Assembly: GCA_036389155.1 (NCBI GenBank) | Contig: DASVQN010000035.1 | Location: forward strand, 1-64,000 | Reading direction: 5' to 3' | Source: CADCVT01 sp036389155 | GTDB lineage: Bacteria; Actinomycetota; Thermoleophilia; Solirubrobacterales; Solirubrobacteraceae | Length of the DNA: 64,000 nt | Shown here: piece after piece, positions 8,402 to 15,686 of the stretch | Numbering within the stretch: the stretch's first letter is position 1 | Layout: every line of letters begins with the position of its first letter | Position numbers and translations under genes: made by a program | The notes under the pieces: generated by a model | Seen by the model: the letters and a program-made list of their open reading frames with translations, nothing else | Database searches by the model: none | What the model was told of the DNA's origin: nothing

Positions 8402-9347
8402 GCAGGCGCGGGAGCAGCTCGCCGGCGACGGTCGCGTCGACGGCGGCGGGCGCGAACGGGGCGAGCAGCTCGCGCGCGCGCTCCGCGTAGCCGGGCACGG
8501 GATCGTCCAGCGCCGTGCGGATGTCGAGCCCGTCGCCGACGAGGCGCCGGTCGAGCTCGCGCGCGAGGTCGCGCGCGACGTACGGGCCCGGCGGCGCCGT
8601 CGTGACGAGCGCGCACCCGTCGGCGAGCGCCTCGAGCTGCGCGATGCCGAAGTCCTCGCGCCGCGGCGCGACGACGTAGACGCGCGCGCGGCGCAGCAGC
8701 GCGCGAAACGCGGCACCGCGCGCCCGCTCCACCCGCACGCCGGGCGCCTCGACCGCGTGCTCGGTGACGACGACGAGCTCCTCCCCCTCGCGCCGCGCGC
8801 GGCTCCACGCCTCGAGCACGCGCGCGAGCCCCTTCTTGACGGGGTCGCTCGCGTAGGTGATCGCGGCGATGTCGCGCTCGCCGCTCTCCCCGCTGGGCTC
8901 GACCGGCACCGGGACGACGACCGCCTCCGCGCGGCGCGACGGCGCCTCCTCCAGGGCCTGCGCGCTCATCGGGACGAGCAGCGGCGCGGTCGCCACGCGT
9001 CGCGCCTCGAGCGGGCGCTGCCACAGGCCGTGGCGGCCGGGCCGGTTGCCGGAGGCGAGCGCGTCGAAGCGGATCGCGCCCGGGCGCGGCGCGAGCAGCG
9101 CCGCGGTGGACGTCGAGTAGAGGACGGCGCGCGGCTGCACCCGCTCGAGCGCCTTGGCCGCCGCCCGCCGGGCGGCGAGCGCCCACATGAGGTCGGTCAG
9201 GGCGAACGTCCGCACCTCGCGCGGCCGCCGCGCCACCGCCACCTCGACCGTCGCCCCCGCCCGCCGCAGCGACGCGGCCAGCGCGTCGTCGGCCACGCGC
9301 CAGCCGTGGGTCGAGCCGAGGGAGACGAGGAGGACGTCGACCGCCAT
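8391..9347 (-). CDS. Glycosyltransferase, GT4-like (GT-B fold)
   Basis: Protein of 318 residues. The C-terminal half has the GT4 layout: ITYASDPVKKGLARVLEAW (core lead-in), then RVYVVAPRREDFGIAQLEALADGCALVTT, matching the E-x7-E donor-sugar motif region. The N-terminal half (VSLGSTHGWRVADDALAASLRRAGATVEV) is the acceptor Rossmann fold. No membrane helix. Donor and acceptor are unknown; cell-envelope glycan synthesis is a guess. A CATCCT hexamer sits 8 bases before the ATG, a near match to the leaderless promoter pattern. Confidence 0.8.
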   Translation of the reverse strand: MAVDVLLVSLGSTHGWRVADDALAASLRRAGATVEVAVARRPREVRTFALTDLMWALAARRAAAKALERVQPRAVLYSTSTAALLAPRPGAIRFDALASGNRPGRHGLWQRPLEARRVATAPLLVPMSAQALEEAPSRRAEAVVVPVPVEPSGESGERDIAAITYASDPVKKGLARVLEAWSRARREGEELVVVTEHAVEAPGVRVERARGAAFRALLRRARVYVVAPRREDFGIAQLEALADGCALVTTAPPGPYVARDLARELDRRLVGDGLDIRTALDDPVPGYAERARELLAPFAPAAVDATVAGELLPRLLRA

Positions 9348-9371
9348 CGGTCGTCAGGATGACCGGCTCGC

Positions 9372-10079
9372 ATGACGGGCACCCTCATCAACGTCGGCAC
9401 GGTCCTGCTCGGGACGCTCATCGGCGCGCTCGCCGGTGGGCGCCTGCCGGAGCGGTTGCACCAGCGCGTCCTCTTCGGGCTCGGGCTCGTCACGCTGCTC
9501 CTGGGCGTCGACAACGGCCTGGCGTGGCGCGGCGACGAGAGCGGCCGGGTGCTCCTCTCCGTCATGGGCGGCGTGCTGCTGGGCGGCATCGCGGGCGAGC
9601 TCCTGCGGATCGAGGACCGGCTGCAGGCACTCGGCGATCGCCTGCAGGCGCGCTTCTCGGGCGGGGCGGGGTCGACCGTCAGCGAGGGCTTCTTCACGGC
9701 GACGCTCCTGTTCTGCGTCGGCCCGCTCACGGTCCTCGGCTCCATCGCCGACGGGCTGCGCGGCGACTACGACCTGCTGGCCACGAAGGCGCTGCTCGAC
9801 GGCTTCGCCTCGATCGCGCTCGCCGCGGCGCTCGGCCCGGGCGTCGCGCTCGCGGCGGTCTCGGTGCTCGTCATCCAGGGCGGGATCTCGCTGGGCGCGG
9901 GCGTGTTCGACGACGTCCTCGTCGGCGAGCCGCTCGACGCGCTGACGAGCGCGGGCGGCGCCCTGATCGTCGGGATCGCGCTGAAGCTCCTCGACATCAA
10001 GGACGTCCGCGTCGGCAACTACCTGCCGGCGCTCGTCCTGGCCCCGGCGCTCAGCGCGTTGGCGGAGTCGCTGGCGTAG
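9372..10079 (+). CDS. DUF554 family membrane protein
   Basis: A 235-residue integral membrane protein with seven or so helices. It opens with TLINVGTVLLGTLIGALAGGRLPERL, typical of DUF554 (YqgA-like) proteins, and includes FCVGPLTVLGSIADGLRGDYDLLATKALLDGFASI, the most conserved block of the family. Function of the family is not established; it is often called a possible transporter. Its last 29 bases overlap the convergent gene at 10051. Confidence 0.88.
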   Translation: MTGTLINVGTVLLGTLIGALAGGRLPERLHQRVLFGLGLVTLLLGVDNGLAWRGDESGRVLLSVMGGVLLGGIAGELLRIEDRLQALGDRLQARFSGGAGSTVSEGFFTATLLFCVGPLTVLGSIADGLRGDYDLLATKALLDGFASIALAAALGPGVALAAVSVLVIQGGISLGAGVFDDVLVGEPLDALTSAGGALIVGIALKLLDIKDVRVGNYLPALVLAPALSALAESLA

Positions 10080-10581
10080 GCCCGATCCGGCGGAAGCCCG
10101 GCGCGCGCACGAGCTGGATCGGCTTCAGCGGGGACGTGCGCTCGACGTAGAACTGCACGCCGTCGCGCTCCTCGATCGCGCTGACCGCCGACTCCTGCCG
10201 GCGCCACGACAGCGCCCAGATGACGGCGAACCCGGCGGCGATCGCGGGGATCTGCGGCGCGACGACCGCCAGCGCGCTGGCCGCCACCGTCACGAGGAAG
10301 AGCGGCCACAGGCGGTTGAGGAGCATCGACCCCGGCCGCTGCTCGGGCAACGACGTCGCGGTGCGCGCGCCCGCGAGCAGGCGGGCGATCGGCGGCGTCG
10401 TCTCCGCGCGGCGCCCGAGGTAGGCGCCCACCGCGCCCGCGAGCAGCCACCAGCCCGCGGCGAAGAACAGCGGCCCGTTCTCCTCCGCGCTGGCCGCGCT
10501 CAGGACGGCCACTGCGCCGAGCACCGTCGCCGACGCCGCGCAGATGAGGACCGTCGTCTTCAGGAGGTCGACGAACCGCAC
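10051..10581 (-). CDS. Membrane protein of unknown function
   Basis: I do not recognise a family. The 176-residue product has four likely membrane helices in two hairpins (residues about 8-30, 38-58, 95-115, 115-130), with a short cytoplasmic C-terminal tail. The GTG start follows the otsB stop without a gap (TAGGTG), so it is coupled to otsB. The tail is encoded antisense to the DUF554 gene. Confidence 0.65.
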   Translation of the reverse strand: MRFVDLLKTTVLICAASATVLGAVAVLSAASAEENGPLFFAAGWWLLAGAVGAYLGRRAETTPPIARLLAGARTATSLPEQRPGSMLLNRLWPLFLVTVAASALAVVAPQIPAIAAGFAVIWALSWRRQESAVSAIEERDGVQFYVERTSPLKPIQLVRAPGFRRIGPTPATPPTR

Positions 10582-11385
10582 CTACTCGAGCAGCGCCTCG
10601 AGCAGCTGGCGAACGCCGCGCGGCCCGTCCACGAGCACGTCGGCGCCGGACTCGAGCTCGGGCGGCGTCTCGTCCGAGCGCACCCCGACGCACACCGCGT
10701 GCTGCAGCCCCCCGCCGTCGACGCATTCGCGGATCGCGCGGAACGCGTCGAGGTCGGTGCGGTCGTCGCCGACGTACAGCGCGGCGTCGAGGTCCGCGTC
10801 GCGCAGCAGGCCGTGGACGCCGCGCCCCTTGTCGAGCGCGATCGGCGGGCGGACCTCGAGGACCTTGCGTCCCCAGTGGACGTGGAAGCCGGCGGCGGTC
10901 GCGCGGTCGGCGACGGTCCTCACGCTCGCCTCGGCGGCCTCGTCGTCGGGCGCGCCGCGCCAGTGGAAGGCCATGATCGGGCCCTTGTCCTCGAGGCGGA
11001 CGCGCAGGCGGTGCAGCTCCTCGCCGTCGGCGCCCTCGGCGAACTGGTGGACGCGCCGCTGCCACGCCGCCGCCTCGCGGTCGACGTCGACCTGCGTGCG
11101 CCCCGGGCGCAGCACCTCCGCCCCGTGGTTGCCGACGTAGGCGATCGTCCCGAGCGAGACGATCTGCCGCGCGATGGCGGCGCGGCGGCCGCTGACGCAG
11201 GCGACGCAGCCGTACGTGCGAGCGATCTGGATGAGGAGCGCGCGGGTGGCCTCCGGGACCGCCGCGTCGTCGGCGTGGCGGACGATCGGCGCCAGCGTCC
11301 CGTCGACGTCGAGGAGCACCGCGGAGCGCGCCGGATCCGCGCGCAGCGGGGCGAGCGCCTCGGCGAGCGTGGCGGCGGGGGGCAC
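10582..11385 (-). CDS. otsB: Trehalose-6-phosphate phosphatase
   Basis: HAD-superfamily phosphatase of 267 residues that makes trehalose from trehalose-6-phosphate. Motif I is LLDVDGTLAPI (nucleophile Asp in DVDGT), the substrate loop includes SGRRAAIARQIV and YVGNHGAEVLRPG, and motif IV is YVGDDRTDLDAFR. This set is specific to OtsB. No trehalose-phosphate synthase gene is in the window. The start is GTG, with CATACT 7 bases upstream on the minus strand. It is divergent from the TauE/SafE pair and coupled to the membrane protein downstream. Confidence 0.92.
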   Translation of the reverse strand: MPPAATLAEALAPLRADPARSAVLLDVDGTLAPIVRHADDAAVPEATRALLIQIARTYGCVACVSGRRAAIARQIVSLGTIAYVGNHGAEVLRPGRTQVDVDREAAAWQRRVHQFAEGADGEELHRLRVRLEDKGPIMAFHWRGAPDDEAAEASVRTVADRATAAGFHVHWGRKVLEVRPPIALDKGRGVHGLLRDADLDAALYVGDDRTDLDAFRAIRECVDGGGLQHAVCVGVRSDETPPELESGADVLVDGPRGVRQLLEALLE

Positions 11386-11391
11386 GCCACC

Positions 11392-11397
11392 TAGTAT
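11392..11397 (+). promoter_or_regulatory. -10 box TAGTAT for the TauE/SafE pair
   Basis: TAGTAT ends 8 bases before the ATG at 11406. The same spot read on the other strand gives CATACT, 7 bases before the otsB GTG, so the two divergent promoters overlap. Confidence 0.5.
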
Positions 11398-11405
11398 GCC
11401 GATCC

Positions 11406-11771
11406 ATGGAGCGGCGCCGGTGGCTGATGCTGGCCGTGGTCGGCACGCTCGGCGGGGCGTTCAGCGGCCTCTTCGGCGTCGGCGGAGGGATCGTCATGGT
11501 GCCGCTGCTCATCCTCTGGGCGGGCTTCGACGAGCGCCGCGCGACCGGGACCTCGCTGGCGGCGATCGTCGTCATCGCGAGCGTCGCGGCCTCGGTGCAG
11601 GCGATCTACGGGAACGTCCACGTCGGGAAGGGCCTGCTCGTCGGCGTGCCGGCCGTCGGCGGGGTGCTGTTCGGGACGTGGCTGCAGCAGCGCGTGCCCG
11701 TGCGGTGGATCTCGCTCGGCTTCGCCGGCCTGCTCGTCGCGATCGCGGTCAAGCTCGTGGTGAGCGGATGA
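11406..11771 (+). CDS. Half-size TauE/SafE (TSUP) transporter subunit, first half
   Basis: A 121-residue protein with four hydrophobic segments and one copy of the TSUP family signature, GLFGVGGGIVMVPLL. Normal TauE/SafE exporters are about 250 residues with two such repeats; here the repeats are separate genes. The stop overlaps the ATG of the second half (ATGA), so the two are made together and most likely form a heterodimer. Substrates of the family are sulfite, sulfonates and other organic anions; none can be assigned. Confidence 0.82.
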   Translation: MERRRWLMLAVVGTLGGAFSGLFGVGGGIVMVPLLILWAGFDERRATGTSLAAIVVIASVAASVQAIYGNVHVGKGLLVGVPAVGGVLFGTWLQQRVPVRWISLGFAGLLVAIAVKLVVSG

Positions 11772-12139
11772 TCGAGGCGGTCCTCATCGGCGTCGCGGCG
11801 GGCGTGATCGCCGGCATGTTCGGCGTCGGCGGAGGGACGCTGTTCGTGCCCGCGCTGACGATCTTCCTCGGCCTCTCCCAGCTCGACGCGGAGGCGACGT
11901 CGCTGCTCGCGATCGTGCCGGTCGCGCTCGTCGGCGCGTGGCGGCAGCGGACCTACGGCAACCTCCGCGTGGCCGACGGAGCGACGGTCGGCGTGCTCGC
12001 CATCGGCGGCGCGATCCTCGGCGTGGTCCTCGCGAACGCCCTCCCCGAGCGCGCCCTCGAGCTCGCGTTCGCCGCCCTCCTCGTCGGCGTCGCGGCGCAG
12101 ATGACCCACCGCGCGCTCCGCCGGCCGGAGGAAGAATGA
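11768..12139 (+). CDS. Half-size TauE/SafE (TSUP) transporter subunit, second half
   Basis: A 123-residue partner of the preceding gene with its own signature GMFGVGGGTLFVPAL and four hydrophobic segments. It is in a different reading frame from the first half, so a single base change could not simply restore a fusion. Both halves keep the conserved glycine-rich loop and show no decay, which argues for working split subunits rather than a broken gene. Confidence 0.82.
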   Translation: MIEAVLIGVAAGVIAGMFGVGGGTLFVPALTIFLGLSQLDAEATSLLAIVPVALVGAWRQRTYGNLRVADGATVGVLAIGGAILGVVLANALPERALELAFAALLVGVAAQMTHRALRRPEEE

Positions 12140-12219
12140 GCCGCGGACGATCGAGGACTCGGCGCTCCGCGCGCGCTCCCAGTCGAGGCGGTCGCTCGCG
12201 GCGATCGCTCCCGCCCGCA

Positions 12220-12483
12220 TCACGTCAGGTGGTAGTCGCCGTTGCGGTCGCGCTTGTGGCAGTGGAAGCCGTAGCGGTGATACTGACGGTCCGCGGCATG
12301 CGCGCAGTACTGGCCGCGGCGCAGACACTTGTGCGCGCCGTTGATGACGCCGTGGGTGTAGCTGCCGCTGCACGACTTCGCGTACGCGGCGGGCGGTCCG
12401 ACCGGCGCCGAGGTGGGGGCAGCGGCGGTTGCGGCGCCGGCGATCGATGCGACGATCGCGAGCGCCATCAGGCGGCGTCTCAT
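12220..12483 (-). CDS. Small secreted Cys/His-rich protein
   Basis: An 87-residue product with a signal peptide (MRRRLMALAIVASIAGAATAA) and a mature part holding four Cys and many His, Tyr and Arg: SYTHGVINGAHKCLRRGQYC, then RQYHRYGFHCHKRDRNG. Four Cys suggest two disulfides or a metal site. The pattern recurs, to my memory, in small exported proteins of related actinobacteria, without known function. Unlike most genes here it has a good ribosome site (GAGAGGAAG, 5-8 bases before the ATG). The longer open frame upstream is antisense to the next gene. Confidence 0.75.
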   Translation of the reverse strand: MRRRLMALAIVASIAGAATAAAPTSAPVGPPAAYAKSCSGSYTHGVINGAHKCLRRGQYCAHAADRQYHRYGFHCHKRDRNGDYHLT

Positions 12484-12702
12484 GGGTGCTTCCTCTCCCG
12501 TTCGGGCGCTCCCGGAGTGGCGTGCCCATGCCGACCCTCTCTGAATGCTGGACGGCTGCCTATCGAACAAGCGTCCAAGCCCACTCGCGGATCGGGTGCG
12601 CCCGGTTCGGAGCCGAAGGTTGTTTCCCCCACACCGGCCTCGGTACGTTCGCCGCGGAGGGAGGCACGGCAGCTTCCCCCGAAGGGGAAAGGAAACTCCC
12701 AT

Positions 12703-13149
12703 ATGCGGAGCCTCACACGCAGGTTGACGGTGGCAGCGGTCGCCGTCGTCGCGTCTCTCGCAGTCACGGCGGTCGCGATCGCCGCCAGCCCGCACTTCAT
12801 CGGTACGCCGACGATCACGCAGTCGGGCAACAGCCTGGTCGTGAACTTCAAGGTCGCCGGTCTCGGCAACGTGCCGTCCGCGTCGTTCTCGCTCAACGGC
12901 ACCGTCACGGTGGCATCGCGGTGCTACACGAAGAGCAACAACAAGCCGCAGGCCGCGAACAAGCAGGAGACGATCAACGTCAGCTCAACGAAGACGTTCC
13001 CCGTGCGCAACGGCCAGACCACCGGCAGCTTCACCATCACGCCGCTGTCGACCCTCACGTGCCCGCCGGGCCAGCGGGTCGTCGTGGAGTCGGTGTCGTA
13101 CAACCTGACCCTCTCGGGCCAGGGCGTGTCGTACACCTTCACCTCCTGA
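12703..13149 (+). CDS. Secreted protein of unknown function
   Basis: A 148-residue exported protein: signal peptide to about residue 28 (AVTAVAIAAS), then a Ser/Thr/Asn/Val-rich beta-type domain with two Cys (SRCYTKSN, LTCPPGQ), likely one disulfide. Composition (many Asn, Lys, Thr) differs from its Arg/Ala-rich neighbours and suits an extracellular structural protein. The start is set by a purine-rich site (GGGGAAAGGAAA) ahead of ATG 12703. A small hairpin, TTCCCC/GGGGAA, covers part of this site and might modulate translation. A strong terminator follows. Confidence 0.75.
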   Translation: MRSLTRRLTVAAVAVVASLAVTAVAIAASPHFIGTPTITQSGNSLVVNFKVAGLGNVPSASFSLNGTVTVASRCYTKSNNKPQAANKQETINVSSTKTFPVRNGQTTGSFTITPLSTLTCPPGQRVVVESVSYNLTLSGQGVSYTFTS

Positions 13150-13160
13150 CGTCCGCCTGT

Positions 13161-13188
13161 TCGAGGGGGCGCCCCGGCGCCCCCTCGA
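13161..13188 (+). terminator. Strong hairpin after the secreted-protein gene
   Basis: An exact 11-bp stem (TCGAGGGGGCG with CGCCCCCTCGA) closes a 6-base loop just 12 bases after the stop codon. No T tract follows. Confidence 0.7.
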
Positions 13189-13212
13189 CCGGCCCCTCGC
13201 CACCCGCGCTCG

Positions 13213-13218
13213 TAGCCT
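13213..13218 (+). promoter_or_regulatory. -10 box TAGCCT for the YczE-like gene
   Basis: TAGCCT ends 7 bases before the GTG at 13226, directly behind the terminator of the preceding gene. Confidence 0.5.
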
Positions 13219-13225
13219 CTGCGCG

Positions 13226-13858
13226 GTGACCGTCGCCGCCGAAGTCGTCCCTCTCTCGCGCTGGCGCGCGTCGCCGCGACGGCTCGCGTGGCTGCTCCTC
13301 GGCCTCGTCGTCTTCGGGGCCGGCGAGGGGATGCTCGTGTCGAGCGAGCTCGGCAACTCGCCGTGGACCGTCTTCGCCGAGGGCCTCTCGAAGCAGACGC
13401 CGCTGACCGTCGGCAGCGCCACCGTCGTCACGAGCTTCGCGATCCTGCTGCTGTGGATCCCGCTGCGCCAGCGGCCGGGGCTCGGGACGATCGCCAACGC
13501 GGTCGTCATCGGCGTGGCGATCGACGCGACCCTCGCGCTCCTGCCCGACGACGCCGCGCTCGTCCCGCGCATCGGCGAGGTGATCGCGGGCATAGCGCTC
13601 GTCGCGATCGGCAGCGCGTTCTACCTCGGCGCCGCCCTCGGCCCCGGCCCGCGCGACGGCCTGATGACCGGCGTGCACCGCGTGACCGGTCGCCCGATCG
13701 CGCTCATCCGCACGGGGATCGAGCTGACGGCGCTCACGGTCGGCATCGTCCTCGGCGGCACGTTCGGCCCGGGCACGATCGCGTTCGCGGTCCTCATCGG
13801 CCCCGCCGTCGCGCGGACGCTGCGCCTCGCCGGGGTCACCCGCGTCGGCGACCTCTGA
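13226..13858 (+). CDS. YczE/YyaS/YitT-like membrane protein
   Basis: A 210-residue protein with five or six membrane helices. The conserved region AALGPGPRDGLMTGVHRVTGRPIALIRTGIELTAL is the hallmark of YczE-type proteins, and FGAGEGMLVSSELGNSPWTVFAEGL matches their first loop. In Bacillus subtilis YczE affects surfactin production, but the family role is unsettled. GTG start with no ribosome site. Confidence 0.8.
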   Translation: MTVAAEVVPLSRWRASPRRLAWLLLGLVVFGAGEGMLVSSELGNSPWTVFAEGLSKQTPLTVGSATVVTSFAILLLWIPLRQRPGLGTIANAVVIGVAIDATLALLPDDAALVPRIGEVIAGIALVAIGSAFYLGAALGPGPRDGLMTGVHRVTGRPIALIRTGIELTALTVGIVLGGTFGPGTIAFAVLIGPAVARTLRLAGVTRVGDL

Positions 13859-13883
13859 GGCCGCGCGTCGAGTGCGTCTGGGC

Positions 13884-14054
13884 TCAGTCGTCGCGCCGGC
13901 CCTGGCCGTATGTCTCGTCCTCACCGGGCCCGTTACCGCCCTCCTTGCGGATCCTCTCGGCCTCCTCCGCGGCCTTTTGGGCACGTTCGGCCGCTTCCTC
14001 TGCGCGCCGCGCCGCTTCTTCGATCCTGCGCTGCTCGTCATCTCGATCGGGCAA
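13884..14054 (-). CDS. Small acidic coiled-coil protein (TTG start)
   Basis: A 56-residue ORF. Residues 5-38 are an uninterrupted Ala/Glu/Arg helix (EEAARRAEEAAERAQKAAEE), followed by a Gly/Asp-rich tail. The TTG start was chosen because a perfect GGAGG sits 7 bases upstream; the Shine-Dalgarno overlaps the stop codon of the three-TM gene (TAGGAGG), so translation is coupled. No known family. It is the last gene of the cassette next to selC. Low complexity means homology searches may fail, so its reality rests on the ribosome site and position. Confidence 0.6.
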   Translation of the reverse strand: MPDRDDEQRRIEEAARRAEEAAERAQKAAEEAERIRKEGGNGPGEDETYGQGRRDD

Positions 14055-14065
14055 CCCGGTGCCTC

Positions 14066-14635
14066 CTACGTCGTCAGGTCAAGAAGGAAGCCGCCAGCCT
14101 CAACGGCCAGCAGTACGACGGAGGCCTGCAAGAGCAAGAACAAGCGATCGAGCTTCGCCTCGTTCTGCACGAAGTAGTCCTCCATGTGCTCTGCGAGTTG
14201 CCGCTTCTGGGCCTGGACGACGCGCTCGGAGCTCACAGCGCCCGAGCACCACCGACCACGCAATCCTGAGCCGCTTCTCACTTGCGCCTCGCAGTCGATC
14301 TTGTCGCCCAGTTCGAGGAGCTTTCTCGAGTTGAGTCGGAACTTCCAGCCTTTGGTCTTCGGTCGGATGATCCAGGCGCAGAGCAAGAGCAACACGAGGA
14401 ACGCTGCGAACGCCGCGGCCTCCCACGGCTGGAGGCTGCGGTCCGCGACCGGACTCGTCGTGTTCGGCAAGAGCTTGGTGTCCGCCAGCGCCTGACCGCC
14501 CAGGAAAGACGCCAGCACCGCTGCTGCCGTTATCACGGTGCCTGCTCGTGCGCGAAGGTTGTCCAGCGAGGCACGCTGAGCGGCGAGGTTCTGCTCAAGC
14601 AGACTCGCCGGTCCGCGAACGGGCGCAGGGGGCAT
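14066..14635 (-). CDS. Three-TM membrane protein of unknown function
   Basis: A 189-residue product with a soluble N-terminus (residues 1-30, QRASLDNLRARAG just before the first helix) and membrane helices at about 32-52, 71-90 and 163-187; the loop between the second and third is long, basic and helical. The layout, a short helical lead then N-terminal TM pair, resembles small membrane effectors seen beside nucleases and proteases in accessory loci, but no family is certain. It lies between a trypsin-like protease and a coiled-coil peptide, all on the minus strand, in sequence visibly less GC-rich than the flanks. Confidence 0.65.
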   Translation of the reverse strand: MPPAPVRGPASLLEQNLAAQRASLDNLRARAGTVITAAAVLASFLGGQALADTKLLPNTTSPVADRSLQPWEAAAFAAFLVLLLLCAWIIRPKTKGWKFRLNSRKLLELGDKIDCEAQVRSGSGLRGRWCSGAVSSERVVQAQKRQLAEHMEDYFVQNEAKLDRLFLLLQASVVLLAVEAGGFLLDLTT

Positions 14636-14686
14636 CCGTCCGGCGCTCGTCGCCTTCGAGCGCCCAGTCAGTAGCGGCCCGGCCGC

Positions 14687-15562
14687 TTACGAGACGACGC
14701 CGACGTCCGGAGCCCCTGGCGACGGGGTGAGCCCCCACTCGTCGAGCATCAGGTCGACGCAGGTCTGGATCGTTTGCGCGCGATAGACGATGCCGAGTCC
14801 GATTGGCGTGCGAACTCGAACGGTCTTAGTCGCTGGGAGGGTCGTGACCTTTCCGTCGACCTGGGTCATGTGCACGGCGGCTAGGACGCCGAGCAGAAGA
14901 AACCGGCTCCCGACAACGGTGGACCCATCCCGCAACTGAAAGGTCCCCGTGTTGCTGAGAAACACCGGGCTTCCACTCGAACCTGGGAACACGGTGGCAT
15001 CTACGAGGAACGCAGGTTCGCCTCGATAATCGAGCATGATCGGCGTTGCGGTCGTGCCGCGACGAGCGACGGGCGTGAAGTGCATCGTGTCGAACACCGC
15101 GTTGGGGTAGCCGACGAACGACACCTGTTCGATCGAATCAAGCTCCGCGGCGCGGGCATCGGTGAGCAGGAGATCCGGGCTCAGGGCGCGGAAGAAAGGG
15201 GGCGCCCCGGCGGCGGCCATCGCAGCGATGACTGGTCCGAGAGGCATCACCGCGACATCAACCGCTGGGTCAGGGTGGCCGACCACGAGCGTCTTGCTGT
15301 CGGTGATGGTCGTTTCTGTCGCCTCGCCGAGCGTCGGAGCCTCGGGTTTCGTCGGGTCGCCCCGGACGAATCGGATCGTCAGAGTGTCGGCGTCCGTGAG
15401 CACGTGCTTGTTGCTCACGAGCAAGTGGACCTCCCCCTTGTCAGTCGGCACGGTGTAGACGAACCCGGTGCCTGACCAAGACGTCGACGAGTTCGAGCCG
15501 CTGAGAAACCCCGTAACGAAGAACAGCTGGTCCGCGATAGTGCTGACTTGCACCGTCGACAA
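14687..15562 (-). CDS. Cytosolic trypsin-like serine protease
   Basis: A 291-residue protein with a chymotrypsin-fold triad: His53 in VSNKHVLT, Asp102 in VDVAVMPL, Ser196 in FPGSSGSPVF. No signal peptide, so it should act inside the cell, unusual for this fold. The start is uncertain: TTG 15562 or GTG 15553, neither with a ribosome site. The gene begins 22 bases beyond the 3' end of selC on the same strand, so it may be read from the tRNA promoter. Base composition is lower in GC (58% in the 60 bases from 15001, against 78% in the 60 bases from 16801), and codon use differs, suggesting acquisition. Confidence 0.82.
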   Translation of the reverse strand: MSTVQVSTIADQLFFVTGFLSGSNSSTSWSGTGFVYTVPTDKGEVHLLVSNKHVLTDADTLTIRFVRGDPTKPEAPTLGEATETTITDSKTLVVGHPDPAVDVAVMPLGPVIAAMAAAGAPPFFRALSPDLLLTDARAAELDSIEQVSFVGYPNAVFDTMHFTPVARRGTTATPIMLDYRGEPAFLVDATVFPGSSGSPVFLSNTGTFQLRDGSTVVGSRFLLLGVLAAVHMTQVDGKVTTLPATKTVRVRTPIGLGIVYRAQTIQTCVDLMLDEWGLTPSPGAPDVGVVS

Positions 15563-15583
15563 AGGGTAAGGCGCGTACGAACA

Positions 15584-15676
15584 CGAGGCGGCGAAGGAAT
15601 CGAACCTTCCAAGCGCCGGGTTGCGACGCCCTGCCGGTTTTGAAGACCGGATCGGCCACCAGACCGGTGCCGCCCC
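15584..15676 (-). tRNA. selC: tRNA-Sec (anticodon TCA)
   Basis: Selenocysteine tRNA that reads UGA. Anticodon TCA (bases 15641-15643 on the opposite strand) lies in loop CTTCAAA closed by CCGGT/ACCGG. The special Sec features are present: an 8-bp acceptor stem (GGGGCGGC with GCCGCCTC, one G-T pair), a D arm with a 4-base loop (CGGTC TGGT GGCCG), a long variable arm (GGGCGTCG/CGGCGCTT, 5-base loop), and T arm GAAGG TTCGATT CCTTC. Discriminator base G; CCA is not encoded. It implies the genome makes selenoproteins, though no selA, selB or obvious Sec codon is in this window. Confidence 0.93.
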
Positions 15677-15686
15677 GCGACGAAGG

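Noticed and set aside
13872..14177. Plus-strand ORF of about 100 residues with a hydrophobic start
   Set aside because: It overlaps the coiled-coil ORF and three-TM gene in antisense, and its hydrophobic part is the mirror of the Ala/Glu-rich helix. The minus-strand reading has the ribosome site.
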